NCBI GenBank assembly: GCA_022749755.1
Contig: CM040453.1
Coordinates: 2,378,102-2,442,101 of the forward strand
From: Azadirachta indica
Lineage: Eukaryota > Streptophyta > Magnoliopsida > Sapindales > Meliaceae
Direction: 5' to 3'
DNA length: 64,000 nucleotides
Shown: piece by piece, positions 40,604 through 53,272 of the stretch
Layout: the number at the start of each line of letters is the position of its first letter
Numbering within the stretch: the stretch's first letter is position 1
Program-made: the position numbers and the translations under genes
The notes under the pieces: generated by a model
What the model was told of the DNA's origin: nothing
What the model saw: only the letters and a program-made list of their open reading frames with translations
Databases searched by the model: none

Positions 40604-43600
40604 CTATGTGTCGACGTGCCCACATATACCACTACCTCCTCTAACTGACAGCAAGGGGCCATCCCAGGAGCTGCGACTTATCAAATAGGAATCTAGATAC
40701 AACACTATGACCGTGATGTCATCATGAAAATGTCTCCTAACCCCGCGATCAATTTTCTTCAAGTCTGAGTATCGCATTTCTCTCTTCTTTGCTGCTTCAC
40801 GAAGTGCTGCTTTTACAAGCCTCCTTGCAACTCCCTGCACAAACACAAATACGTCAGTATGTTCAGTTGCATCTGAAATGATTAATGATATCTAACTAAT
40901 CAAGATTAACATCACATTTATAGGGGAAAGAAGATACTACACCACACACCATCTAAGTGAAAACAAGTAATTACTCTAATTAAGTATTCATCCGAGGAAC
41001 TTACACAACCAGCTTTCCGGGACAAGCAACCTTTCCAGGCATTGCTGGAAAAAACAGTTAATTGGTTGCACACATTAGCATTAGCACAACAAAATTGCCC
41101 ATCAATTTGTTTACCGTGATCAAATTGGAAACAGGGCTACAAATTCTTATTACGACACAAACTAAAAGAAGCAAAACTAGGATAATTGTTCTAAGAAGAT
41201 TAGCAATCATCCTTCCCCAACATCAATTATAAATATAGCCTTTATAACAATAACCAACAAAAATACACATGTAACTTGAAACTATAAACAGAAATCCTAC
41301 ATTACGAGGACCGCTGTGGACAATGTCAACTGCCTCCTGATTGCTTAGGTGCTCCCATAGGCCATCTGATGCAAATATAAGAAACTGATCTTCAGGGTAA
41401 AGTTTCTGCACTGATATTGTTGGCTCAGCTAGAAGAATTGGTTTATGGAAGGGCTCTGGCAATCTAAACTTCGGCAAAAGAGGCTCTCTGTTAAATTCTG
41501 CCTTCTTCAGATAAGCATCACCAATGGATCTTGAAATCTGCAAAAATAAGAAAGCTCTATCAGCTGATAAACTCCCTGTTGTGCCAAAAAAAAAAAAAAA
41601 GACAACTAGACAGTAACTAAAATGGAAAATTCTCGAGAAAATTTCTCAGTAGAGGTCATTTAAAATAAAATAAGTAATTTCATTTTATCTTGATTCTCTG
41701 CATTTTTTGATATGTCATTGGGGAAAATGCTGTCTTGTATGGTTCCGCTGTGCAACGGTTTTGCCTCTATCAGTTACTTTTTTTTATTTCAAAAATTAAA
41801 AAAAAATAGCTGATAGAGGCAAAACCGTTGTACAGCGGAACCATACAAGACAGCATTTTCCCCAATGACATATCAAAAAATGCAGAGAATCAAGATAAAA
41901 TGAAATTACTTCATCTGCAAAGGCCATGAACTATACTTGACTTTGTCAACGTGTATATGTGGTCCAATCATATTGCATATACAGATTCTAAATCAGTTTA
42001 AAATAATTTCAATAACAATAATGAAACTTCCAAGCTGGTCAGTTGAACTCGATAATCAAACATATATCACATTGCAGATTGAAACAAATTCTTTGGGTGC
42101 TCCTTGTTTTACAAGTTACAATTAACGAGCTCCATCCTATTTAAGAGCTGATTTATAGACTTGCACATGGAAAAAAAATCATCGAAATATCCTATATAAA
42201 GTGGCTCAGGTGGTATTGGGAGGAATATTGGGATCAACTTCAGTTTTGTCTGTATAACAAGAGATAAGGTGCGGTTTCAAATAAATTAAAACACATAGAA
42301 TATGAAAATGGATCTTGATAGGGGAATGCAATGCATTGCCAGAAACATATAGATGCAGGTAAAAAATTTACTTGAAAGCTATCAGGAACTTACTGAAAAG
42401 GAAAGTAATTAACATTGTATAAGCAGGACATTCAAATGAACTCCAAGAGAAAAAGGGGGAAAAAAGAGAGGAAGGGGTAACGTGTTACTGATAAAAAAAG
42501 TTACAAACAAGTCGAAAAGCACACATGCAATGGAGAAAATTGAAGGCAAATGCATATCGTACAAAGACTGATTAAAGGAAAATAAAGCAAAGAAAATAGT
42601 GATAAACCTTAAAGTTAAAACAAATGTATATTACAAAACCTCAAAACTGTCACCTGTATGATACCCTTCACACGCCAAACTTTGTGCGTTAGAACAACAA
42701 TCTGTGGATCATCGGGATGCAATAAGCGCAGTTCCTCTCTCACGGATTCCATACTCACATTATGCTCAGATGATAACTGAACAGCTTTGACCTCTTTAAT
42801 GTCACTTTCTTGTCTTCCTAACACTGCCCGAGAATCACCTGCATTTGCAATATATAGCAGTCCACTACAGATTATACCCACCAAACAACAAGAGCCCACT
42901 GAGGCAATCTGTGGCCTATTTAGCCATTGCCTCCTCACAAGAGCAAGGAATTCCTCTTCTGTTTCCAAAAACGCTCTAGTGATAACATCAGCAGACATCC
43001 CATAACTTTCAGATGTGAACTCTGCACCATGAATAGCTGTCAAGTCAGTAAACATATGCATTAGCAATCTAAACATTTAGAATAAAAACTGGGTAGGAAA
43101 AAGATTAATTTGACACAGAATGACAGACTAAAATAGATCCCTGTACATGTCAACATTTGAAACACATTCCAGACAGTGTTTCTACAGCAGTGTGTTCCAT
43201 CTACACTGGTACTCAATTTTCTTCTATGGCATGGCAGGCAGGCAACATATTTGGTGCCAAAATGCCAAAACTTTTGGTGCTCACGCCCATGAATTCAGAA
43301 AATATCCAAACATCACTATAATTGCAAAGTATGACCCTTAAATATGCATGTGACTATTACCAAACTAATGTAATGTGGCAACACAAAGACACAATAACCT
43401 ACTAGTAACTTGCATGAACCAAAATTGTAAGCTGAACAAAAGTTAATATATTATAGAACAAGAAGGACAAAGCATACTCTTGATATTGTCAAAAAGACGA
43501 TCATTCACAAATCGGGCAGCTTCTGGACCTCCATGGCCATCATAAATTCCAACAAAAGTCCCCTGAGGACCTGATTCAAGAGAACTCAATGGCCCTGATT

Positions 43601-43802
43601 CCAACTGACTACAGTCTTCTAACTGATTATTTGCTTGAACTACTGCCATTGAGAATTCCCCACTAACATGGTGTCCAGAATCTTTGTACCACAACAATCC
43701 ATCAACTCTACTGCTATCTTCTCCATCACTATTAGAATTATCACCCTCAGCAAATGGCTTCCAACAGGGCGAAACAATTTTCAAAAAAGTTGCCGATACC
43801 AT
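40604..43802 (-). CDS. protein phosphatase 2C, clade D type
   Basis: Mg/Mn-dependent Ser/Thr phosphatase. Arabidopsis clade-D members dephosphorylate the plasma-membrane proton pump and are restrained by SAUR proteins. Four exons close in frame to 386 residues: 43478-43802, 42654-43021, 41301-41537, 40604-40834. Motifs: [18 protein letters not shown] (metal ligand D88), [70 protein letters not shown] and [10 protein letters not shown], in family order. The exon 1/2 junction restores [10 protein letters not shown], which confirms the splice sites. Intron 2 (41538-42653) holds a long hairpin described separately. A spliced 5' leader is likely (possible donor near 44477) but unproven. From memory the counterparts are At3g55050 and At5g02760. 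Confidence 0.93.
41672..41911. repeat. near-perfect inverted repeat (105-bp arms, 30-bp loop) in PP2C intron 2
   Basis: The left arm 41672-41776 and right arm 41807-41911 are reverse complements with only about two mismatches by eye (TGTGCAACGG vs TTGTACAGC, and CAGTTA vs TAGCTG). The loop is A/T-only apart from one C. If the PP2C pre-mRNA or an antisense transcript includes it, it folds into about 100 bp of double-stranded RNA. No transposase and no clear target-site duplication is visible. It could be a young foldback MITE or a recent inverted duplication; I do not recognise it as a known microRNA. Confidence 0.9.
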
Positions 43803-44972
43803 AGCTTACATATTATCATCCGAATGATCCAGCAATCAAGTTATTCATAAAGTCAACATTAACAACTTTACAAAACCCCAGTAGCTCTTCCAATTTCTTC
43901 TCAATGTTTAAAGCCGCAACAGAAGTCTCAAAAATCAAATACACATTGATAGATGCAGAAAACATTAATCTGCAAAGTTCTCAAGTCAAACTAACCATCA
44001 GACCTAAAACAAAACACACACATCATCAATCCATGCATGTATTAAACAAGCTGTTGACTATTTCCAAAAGAAAAAAAGCATTCTATAAACTTGATGCAAC
44101 TATCAAAATATAGCCAGAGATCAAACTAAGAAATGGGTATGACCAAAATTTGCGGAACATTACATTTTATACCAAAATTTAAAGAATATACCATTAATCT
44201 GTCAAGACTTTAGAGATAAAACAAACTACTAGGTATGTACAGAAACTACGTAGCACTAGTTCACACAAAAATCAAAATGCAGGTAACATCTATACACAAC
44301 CTGACATCACAGAGAAAATGGTAGTCATGTCCAAAACTGAGGAAAAAACCTCAAACTAAAAGTCAAAATGTAAAATCATCTATACGTCAAATAAATTAAT
44401 CGGCACACAATCAAAATTTTCATAATATCAACTTAAAAACAAAAAAAATTAAAAATTAAGAGTATTTCTTGCGTACCTTGTGAATCAAAAAAGGGTAATT
44501 TGTATGATCCTCCAATTTTATATGCTCGGCACAAAAAGATCCACCATTTGATGACTATTAAACAAAAAAGAACAAATAAACAAACAATCTAAAACCAAAA
44601 ACAAAGAAAAAATGTTATTTTCTTTTCGAAAGGGTAGATCTAGAAAGAGAGATAATTAAAAATCAAAAATTGCCAGGCAGTAATTGGCTCTATTGTTCTA
44701 CAGACAAAACCAGAGACAAAGATTATACAACAAGAAATCTTGAGGTTTGAAACACCCATGAATTTGATTCGAGACAGGATTTTGTTTGGGTTGCTTTTGC
44801 TGGAAATTTTTTTTTCAGCTCTGATTTTCTAATTTATTGGCTGGGGTTTTGACTTTGACCTTCAACAAACCCAAAATTTAAGGCAAACTTTGCTCGTCTT
44901 CCTTTCTCCTTAATATAGTAAAGTAAAAGTTTTCCTCTCTCTCGTTGAGAAAACAATAACAATAATAATAAC

Positions 44973-45004
<32 letters not shown>

Positions 45005-45023
45005 GCAATAATTAAAAAAATTA
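43803..45023. other. PP2C 5' leader/promoter region and left edge of the tandem duplication
   Basis: Minus-strand leader of the PP2C gene, probably with an intron. From about 44890 the sequence (CTTAATATAGTAAAGTAAAAG) is matched again at about 52845, which marks the left part of the duplicated segment. An AAT microsatellite runs 44954-45004. Confidence 0.6.
44954..45004. repeat. (AAT)n microsatellite
   Basis: About 16 AAT units with a few interruptions, between the PP2C and amidase copy A genes. The matching part of copy B (near 52880-52905) has only a short A/T-rich tract, so the expansion is specific to copy A. Confidence 0.9.
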
Positions 45024-46197
45024 GTGGTTTTAACACCTACCATTCTTGAGGTTTGAAATTTTAACACTTAAATAAAAAATTTAAAAAAAGGCACACATGC
45101 CTCCTCTGTACTATTAGTTAACCATTCATTTTTATTTATATAATTATAATATCCTTAATTGTTTCAAAATAAAGTATAAAAAATTTAATTTGTATATAAT
45201 AAAAAAAAAATTTTAATTTATATTTATTTAAAAATTAAAAATTTTAATTAATGATAATTTAATTTGTGATTTTAATACTTAAATAAAAATTTTAAGAAAA
45301 GATACACTTACCTCCCTTAAACCAACAATTGACCACATATTTTCACTTAAAATAACTATAATACTCTTAATTACTTTAAAATAAAGTTTAAAAAACTCAA
45401 TTTTAATTTATTTGATGTTCAACAAATTAAAATAATTAAAATTTTAATTAATGACAATTATAATTTATGTTCATTTAATATTTATTTAAATTAAAAATTT
45501 ATTTAATGATATTTAAAATTAGCTATTTAGTCATGTTGGTATTTTTTCTAATTTTCCATTATTGTGTAATTCTATTAAATTTTTTATGTAAACCCAAAAG
45601 TTTATATTTATTTTACGAGTCATAAGATTGATATTAAAGTATAGATTTAATATGAATGTGTATGACATAAATCTTATATTAAAGTGTTTTTATAAAAAGA
45701 GTGAGATTGATAAGGTTATGAAATTGTTTAGTGAAATAAAAAAAAATATAATTTATTGTCGAAGAATTTGCAAAAAAGGGGAGTAAGAAAGGTGACAGTT
45801 TTGCATATTAGGATTTGAGATTTTGATAAGTATGATATATGAATAAAAATTAAATTTCTATTTTGAGTAAATATTAAATAAATGTAAAATAAAATTATCA
45901 TTAATTAAATTCTTAATTTCAATAAATATTAAATACACGTAAACTAAAATTGTTCAATTAAATTGTCATTAATTTAATTTTTAATTTTTAAATAAATATA
46001 AATTAAAATTATTTTTTTTGATTATATACAAACTGAATTTTTTATACTTTACTTTAAAGCAATTAAGGGTATTATATTCATATAAATAAAATTAAATGGT
46101 CAACTAATGGTTTAGGGGAGGTAAGTGTGCTTTTACTTAAATCTTTCATTTAAATGTTAAAATTTCAAACCTTATAGGAGGTATGTGTTAAAACTCC
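45024..46197. mobile_element. foldback/MULE-like MITE with long terminal inverted repeats
   Basis: About 1.17 kb. The left end (GTGGTTTTAACACCTACC, then GGTTTGAAATTTTAACACTT) and the reverse complement of the right end (GGAGTTTTAACACATACCTC, then GGTTTGAAATTTTAACATTT) match over roughly 190 bp. An extra internal copy of the arm lies at about 45270-45400. The flanks TTAAAAAAATTA (45012-45023) and TTAAAAATTA (46198-46207) look like an imperfect 9-10 bp target-site duplication, the size made by Mutator-like elements. The homologous site in amidase copy B (about 52890-52920) is empty. No coding capacity, so it is non-autonomous. Confidence 0.75.
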
Positions 46198-46836
46198 TTA
46201 AAAATTATGAGAAATTTATTTACGACAACAATGCTGTGGAATAATTTATAGCATATACGCCAAGTTCATACAACCTGGAGCAACTAAATTTAGGTTTCTT
46301 GTTCTCCATTTCACTGCTACATTTTTACTTTTGATTTTCCTTTTAGTTTTAAGTGCAATGTAAATATTTAATAATTTTAATAACAAAATAAATTTTATTT
46401 ACATTGACATTCTGATTTTATAAGGTAATAAATAATAAATAATAAATAAATCGACAATTATTCACTCATGTCACTCTACAATGAACTTGTACATGAATCT
46501 TAATAAATTAGTTTTAAATTATAAGAATTTTAGTTATAAATTTTTAATAATTATATATGACATTTTGATAATTATGTAACATTTTACATTTATTGAATAT
46601 ATATTAAAACAAATTATTTAAACAGAAAAGAAGATGAATATAGGTAAATTATATATACGTAAATGTTAAATATAGGTAACTTATATATACGTAAATGTTA
46701 ACACCTCAAAGCTCAAGACTCAATTTAACAAAATTGAAAACTTTCAGAGGGTAAATTTGAGAAAAAGGTAAACTATATGGGCAATAAGTACAATAAGCAC
46801 AAATTCAAGGATACACGTATCAAGAAAAGAGACAAT
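46198..46836. other. promoter region of amidase copy A
   Basis: Homologous to about 52915-53110 upstream of copy B (for example TGGAATAATTTATAGC vs TGGAATAATATAATGA, and TTTAATAATTTTAATAA vs TTTAATAATTTAATAA). It contains a short tandem duplication at about 46640-46705 (unit ATATATACGTAAATGTTAA). No separate gene is seen. Confidence 0.55.
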
Positions 46837-49800
46837 ATGCCAATGAAAGCAAGAGCTATTCTCTTACGGCAAAACGACATGTCATTTCGTCTCCACTTAA
46901 CTCGCACCACTCCGCTAACTATAATCAGATCGTCGTTGTCCACTCATCATCAGCAGCTCAAACAATCCACTCGTTCAACTTCAAACTCACTGTCAGTGAA
47001 GTCAGTCGCCGGCGAGTCAAACACGGTCATGGCGGGCGCTAACTCAGTCCGAGTCGCCGTCACTCAGATGACGTCAATCAACGACCTTGCCGCCAATTTC
47101 ACTACCTGCTCTCGCCTCGTCAAAGTAAAACTATCATTCACTTCGAAGTATTTATGTATTTTGTACAATTTGCTCGGTATTGTTATCGCATTTCAGCTGG
47201 CTGCATTGACTTCTTGTTAGAATCTAATTTTTGTCTTTTCTTGTGAAAATTTTGAGGTAATTGTTTGATTAAGCGGAACCTTAGTTTGACTTAAAGTCTT
47301 AATCTTAATGGTTAAGGCACCAAGATTATTCCATTTCTTGGGTTTATCAAATGTTGCGGTAGTTAGAAAGTTGACATATGTGAATGTTTCAGCCAGTCCA
47401 AATATAACTATATATAAAAATGCTTGTCATGAAGTGACATTTATGTGTTAAGAAGCTCTAATTATATGATGTTACGTGTGAAATTAATTTGGTTTTTATT
47501 TGATAGAAAAAATGATGGATTAAGAAATCATATCATGCAGAAAACATAAAATTCTATAGTTTAACAGCTTTTTTTTTTGGCGGGTGTCAGTGTTTTAGAA
47601 ACCACGTAATTGGATGGGGGTAAAGACCCGCTTGGTCTGGTTTTTAAACTTTTGAGTGTTCTTTACCCTTCATAGCAAAGCCAGAATGTTGTCTCAAAAA
47701 TTCTGGGAAGTCGTTTTCTCTGTTTTTGGCCTATATAGAGCTGTGGTATGGATGAAATTAAGGTGAACAAATTTTATATTGTTGCAATGTAAGATCTGCT
47801 GAAAATGGAAATGAAAACTATTTGTGGAGAATAGAAATTGAATATGAAAACTTCCTCTCTTAGCGGTGCATTTATTGACATAATTGTTATCTCATTGAAG
47901 GATATGAGATTATTGCAACTTCAGCTGGAATTTTGACGATATTCACATTGTTGTCTTGTTATAAAGTCACAACATATTGTTAAAATTCTTGACATGGTGC
48001 TTATATCGTCTCATAAGATAGACAATTTATAATGTTGAGTGGTAACTTTGTGAAATAAAAATTTATGACGATATTCTGACTCTGATTATGTAGTTATTTT
48101 GATCTATTATTTCTTTAACTAATTTTTAGAGTTTGTGTATCCAAGGAAGCAGCTTCTGCTGGGGCAAAACTGCTCTGCTTTCCAGAAAACTTCTCTTATG
48201 TAGGTGACAACAATGGGGACAGTCTTAAAATTGCGGAACATTTAGACGGGCCTATAATGCAAGGATACTGCTCTCTAGCTAGGTGGCTCTTTGTTTCTTC
48301 ACCATTTTTTATTCCTTAAAGAATTCCCTGTTTCACCTCAATCTCCAATATAGAATTATTGATATTCCCAATGTTTTGCTTCATGGTTGACCTGTCACCT
48401 TTACTATTTTATTGTTCATTTTGTTTTGATCTCATACTCTTCCAATTGGACATCAAGGGTTAACTGTTATTGGGTTATTTGTTGAGTGCCTATGCTTTGG
48501 AAGGCCTTTTTGTTCCTACTATTGACTTTTCTTTGCACTTGTCCATTGCAGAGAGTCCAGCATTTGGTTGTCACTTGGAGGCTTCCAAGAAAAGGGATCT
48601 GATGATGCACACTTGTGTAACACACATGTTCTGGTTGATGATGTTGGGAACATTAGAAGCACTTACCAGAAAATGCACTTGTAAGATGGTCTACTTTTAG
48701 GTTTCAGCAAGACTTGTTTCTGTTTATCGGTACTGTGGAGCAACTATAAATAGACATGAACGCAGTTGGTGATAAATTTATTTTTGCTTACTTTTGCTTT
48801 GCTTTTCGTATTGTACATAATTGCACATTTTTTCCTTTTCAATTATGTTTAATCTATAGTTTAAGTAGAACTTCATGGGATTTTAGCATATTGACTTTTT
48901 TGTTTCCTAGGACAAATAGACGTTGATCAGGTATTTGAGATAGCTTCTAAAATGAACAAAAATTGCTCTATATTTTTCAAGTTTACATTGGCAAAAACTT
49001 CATTTTTACTTTTTTCTTGATCTTATTGTGCCATGGTAATTATTCTTTCTCGGAGAAATTATGTTTATCTGCTTTATTTTTTATTTTTCTGTCATTATTA
49101 TGACATTAAATTATCAATTATTCCTTTCGTTTCTGAAGGTTTGATGTAGACATTTCTGGTGGAAGGTCATTTAAGGAAAGTAGTTTTACAGAGCCAGGTA
49201 AACCATTTATGTATATTTATAATGGAAGAAATTGAGTATACTGGCTTGGATTCACAAGTCCTGCTTCCCAATAGCTAGGGTATAGAAATTTTTTTGTACA
49301 ATGACCGTACAGTACCTTCTTCTGTGTTTAATATGCCATGAAATTTTGTAATCAATCATCGTTGTCATATATTGTTGGCTTGATGCTCTTATGAATTTGT
49401 TTTGCCACACTTCTCTTATGAAATACTACTTAAAACTTTGGCACTAGTGTCATTGTAACTGCAAGCTTGCAAACATGGAAGACGCGAGAATTAAAACCAG
49501 TTTTCCTGTTAATAATGCTTTCTGGTTGATCTGGAAATCTTATGATCACTTACCTGGGGGTTGTTATTGTTTTCTCTGCTTTTTGGCTGAGAATTAAAAT
49601 ATTTCCATTGTGGTTGACCAAGTTGAATGTTAAGATGTTCTTTAATCAGCAGAAACATCAATCTAAATAGTTAGTTTTTTCAGGTAAGGATATTGTTGCA
49701 GTGGACAGCCCTGTTGGACGTTTGGGTCTGACAGTTTGCTATGATTTGAGATTTCCAGAACTTTACCAGCAACTTAGGTTCCAACAAGAAGCACAGGTAC

Positions 49801-50604
49801 ATGTGGATTTCTTTTGCTATGATTTGATGCATTTGTCACGGTTGTTTCTTTAGCATCTAATATTTGCCTCTCTTGCGTTACATTATGTAGGTTCTACTGG
49901 TACCTTCAGCTTTCACAAAAGTAACTGGTCAGGCACATTGGGAGATTCTCCTTCGTGCACGTGCCATTGAGACTCAATGTTATGTATGGAATCTAATTTC
50001 CCTACTCTGTGTTGTTAGGCACAATCTGCCATTCTCTGAATTCATGCACAATTCATTAGCCAATCTTATCTGCCATCTTATGTTTTCCAGCCCCATGTCT
50101 GTGAATTCCTGATGAATGCTTTTATCAGGTCATAGCTGCTTCTCAAGCTGGAAAACATAATGATAAGAGAGAAAGTTATGGTGACTCATTGATAATTGAT
50201 CCATGGGGAACAGTTGTTGGTCGATTACCTGGTGAGAACTGGTTACTAGTCCAAATATTTCTTGGTTCAAAGAATTTTGGTCTTGAACTTGGTTAACTAT
50301 TTTTTGGCAATCATTTTAGTATTTATGCTGGAACCTTTAGTGACATTACTTTTAAAATCTGCTCTGTTTTTCCCATTTCAGATCGATTGACAACAGGGAT
50401 TGCTGTTGCTGATATAGATTTCTCATTGATTGATTCAGTGAGATCAAAGATGCCAATTGCCGAAGTAAGTTATCTAGACCTGGCTTGCAAAATTTAGTGA
50501 TCTGCATGTATTAATATGTATTCTTTCGTAACATTCAATCCAACTTCCTGTTGTCTCAGCATCGGAAGCCCATTGATTTTTGGAAGTCTGCTTCTTCTCT
50601 ATGA
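46837..50604 (+). CDS. nitrilase-superfamily amidase (deaminated glutathione amidase, Nit1-type), copy A with N-terminal extension
   Basis: Nit1-type amidases hydrolyse deaminated glutathione, a side product of transaminases, to alpha-ketoglutarate and Cys-Gly (metabolite repair). Nine exons: 46837-47124, 48146-48282, 48552-48680, 49139-49197, 49684-49796, 49891-49983, 50129-50231, 50382-50464, 50560-50604. From the conserved start MAGANSVRV (47029) it is 285 residues; the ATG at 46837 adds 64 residues rich in Ser/Thr/Arg/His ([19 protein letters not shown]), resembling an organelle transit peptide. Other possible starts are 46777, 46843 and 46879. Catalytic triad, numbered from MAGANS: E46 (CFPEN), K118 (YQKMHL), C159 ([13 protein letters not shown]). 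No lesion found. It is one half of a tandem duplicate with the gene at 53.3-56.1 kb. The Arabidopsis counterpart by memory is At4g08790. Confidence 0.9.
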
Positions 50605-51900
50605 TTTCTGAAGATCGATAAGTCATTCCACTATTATCAAGACAGTATGGTAAAGGCTTAAAGCCACACCAAATTCTACTCATTGATGAAAACATAGATG
50701 TCACAACTGCCATTTCTTTTTATTGTATGCTTGAATTTGTGGGCATTTATGTGGTCCTTAAAAGATCTTAATTAGTTGTCTAGTTATATGATCTGTAATA
50801 TCCGAGTAGGCACATTCTGGTGCTCTAATAGTATAAAAATAAGTATGTTGCTCAAGAATGAATCACGCAAAGAGTGATAACATTACAAGTTAACTGGGTG
50901 TTATGGGCCTCGATCTGGGCTTGAATAATCGTTGATGTAGGAGAACATCTAAATTATGCTCTGCCATTCGTACCCTTTTTCTAACAAACATGTGGTGGTG
51001 TTGGAATTTTAGTGGGGGCATTTAGCGTCAGTCGTCAGTCTTATTAATACACTCCATTCCATTATCGAAATCATAATATTCTTTGGAATACCAAAAATAT
51101 CCCTATACCCATCCCTAATTAAAGTTAATTATAATGTATTTATTTCTTTTTCCTTTTTATTTGTTCAACACCTGGCGTCTCCATAAAATAAAATATCTAA
51201 TGTTTTTAAACATTTTCAATCGCATACAAACGCATATAAAGTAATGAAGGCGTTTAATTCGGCATAATTTATGATTAATATATTATTCAAAATTATATTT
51301 TATTTTTACAATATTTTATTTTATTTTTTCTAAAAGCATGGAAAGATCAATGGCTATTGCTCCAGATAGTGTTTGCCAGCAAAGTTTGGATTGTTGACTT
51401 TTATTTTTTTTGAAAAAACAATTTTGAGTTCTATGAGTGATTTATCCTGTCAATAAATATTCTTTTTAAATTAAAATAAGTTTCGGAAAAGAGTGGCAAA
51501 TATTATAATCATTAAATTTAATTTGCTCAAATGAATTGATATTAAAAAAAATAAAAATTTGTACACTGATCGAATAAAGTGAAAAATAATTATTGCAGTC
51601 CCCAGGTCCAGATTAATTAACATTGCCCTTTCGGCGAAACTGAGGGACCAAATCCAATCGGTCAACAGAAGTTTAGTTGATGTCTTTGTTATAAATTTGC
51701 AATTATATTCGTTTGGAAGATTACTTTTAACGTTTGAAAGATGCGAGAACTTTTTTCTATAAATTGAAAGAAAAGGTTGTATATGGGGAATCTTTTCTTC
51801 TCTGAAAAGCAGCGCTTCACCGCGTCAATTGCTTCTGCACGCACGTGCAAGTGCAACAGAATCATAATTAATTCACATGTATATAAATATATAACACGTG

Positions 51901-52580
51901 GGAAGGAAAATTTTCACATTAATCCTCAACTTTTCATAAAATGTTACTCAATCTAACACTTCTGTCACAAATGTATTTTTAGCATTTTAATTTTTAGTTT
52001 ACTCCCCATTTACTACTGTAATTCTTATTGTCTTTTGTCAATATAATATCTATGTGATGTCATATTTTGTTGCTTTTTAATAGAGTTTAAAGTTCGTGTG
52101 AGAATAGCGAAGTGTATAAAATAATATACGATCACATAAAACTTAATATTTTAATACCAATTCTACTTTGGTTTCTATTATTTTTAATATTTCAATTAAT
52201 ATCACTTTAATCTCTATAGTTTTTATTAAATTTACTTAATTCTTAGTGTTCCAATGAATGTTTCTTTACTACAGGTTTGTTGCTCTACAATAAAGTTTAA
52301 AATTTGGAGACTGACAATGAAATGTATTACATAAAAAATGACATTGTAAAATTTATAAAATTCATTTAATAGATATAAAAAAAATAATATTAATTTTAGT
52401 ATACTAAGAGATAAAAGACGATATAATTATATTAAGTAAGTGTAATGTTAATGTGACAGTTAATCAATGTTAATAAATCTTATGAAATTATTTTGGAAAT
52501 GGTAAAAATGAACATATTAAACCAGTAGAATAAAATAAAATTTCATAAATTATTAGGGACTAAAGTAAAATTTTCCGGGA
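51901..52580. mobile_element. probable non-autonomous foldback element (MITE)
   Basis: The left end GGAAAATTTTCACATTAATCC and the reverse complement of the right end GGAAAATTTTACTTTAGTCC are alike, and the similarity continues imperfectly for about 100 bp (ATGTATTTTTAGCATTT vs ATGTTCATTTTTACCATTT). Short GGGAAG/GGGAAG-like flanks may be the target duplication. The corresponding interval of the right-hand copy (about 56880-57120) lacks it. No coding capacity. Confidence 0.5.
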
Positions 52581-52667
52581 AGAAAACTACCAAAAAAAAA
52601 GTTCCAGGCAAGAGAGCTGCAAAAATATCATTTCTCCATCAGTTAAAATCCCCAAAAAAAAAAGAAA

Positions 52668-52805
52668 GCACAGATTACAACATCTGCTGAAACCACAGAT
52701 CACATCGGTGTTAGATTCAGTGATCGATTGATCATCTGGAAAATTAATTTGATCATATATATATATATTTATATATATACATAGTCAAGCATTTTAAGTG
52801 AAACT
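52668..52805 (+). pseudogene. ATS3 coding fragment left over from the tandem duplication
   Basis: CTGCTGAAACCACAGATCAC, then TGTTAGATTCAGTGAT, then TTTGATCATA and TCAAGCATTTTAAG correspond to 57164-57240 of the intact ATS3 gene (CTGCTGATACCGCAGATCAC, TGTTAGATTCAGTGAT, TTTGATCATA, TGAAGCATTTAAGG). A TA-rich microsatellite (about 52757-52790) has expanded inside it and small deletions are present. Both ends of the gene are missing, so it is non-functional. Confidence 0.8.
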
Positions 52806-53272
52806 CTGCAGTCTGCTCCTCTTCATTCATTCCTTTCTTCCTCCTTAATATACTAAACTAAGAGCTTTCCTCTTTCCCTTCCAGAAATAAATTAAATAAA
52901 AAAATAAAAATTGGGAGAAATTTTGTTTATGAATAACCAACAATTAATGCAGTGGAATAATATAATGAAATATAAGCCGCACCGAAAACGTGGAATAAAA
53001 ATGGATTCCACTGCATTCTTACAGTTCATCTTCTTTCAGTATTAAGTCAACGTCAATGTTTAATAATTTAATAAACAAACTTTAAAACTAAATCGACGGT
53101 CGTTCAGTTCCCTAATGCATATATATGTATGAATGTATGAATGAATGGATGTATGCGCGTCCGAGTTCATACATAAATCCTAACAACTCGTCTTTTCTTT
53201 CTTTTTTTTTTTTTCACTTCATACTCACCGACCGTCGGAACAGTGCACGTGCCAGACGAATCAGACACAGTC

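Larger units (their letters stand above)
50605..53272. other. spacer between amidase copies: decayed ATS3 side of copy A and promoter of copy B
   Basis: It contains the amidase 3' flank, sequence homologous to the ATS3 upstream region (about 51655-51830 matches 56735-56880), a second foldback element (51901-52580), an ATS3 coding remnant (52668-52805), and then promoter sequence of copy B homologous to 44.9 kb and 46.2-46.5 kb. The duplication junction therefore lies at about 52805-52835. Confidence 0.7.

Noticed and set aside
40221..40688. 155-codon plus-strand frame
   Set aside because: Overlaps the 3' end of the PP2C gene antisense and its 3' flank; no family features.
52668..52805. A separate functional ATS3 gene in the left unit
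   Set aside because: Only an internal coding fragment remains, interrupted by a microsatellite and small deletions, with no signal peptide or C-terminus.
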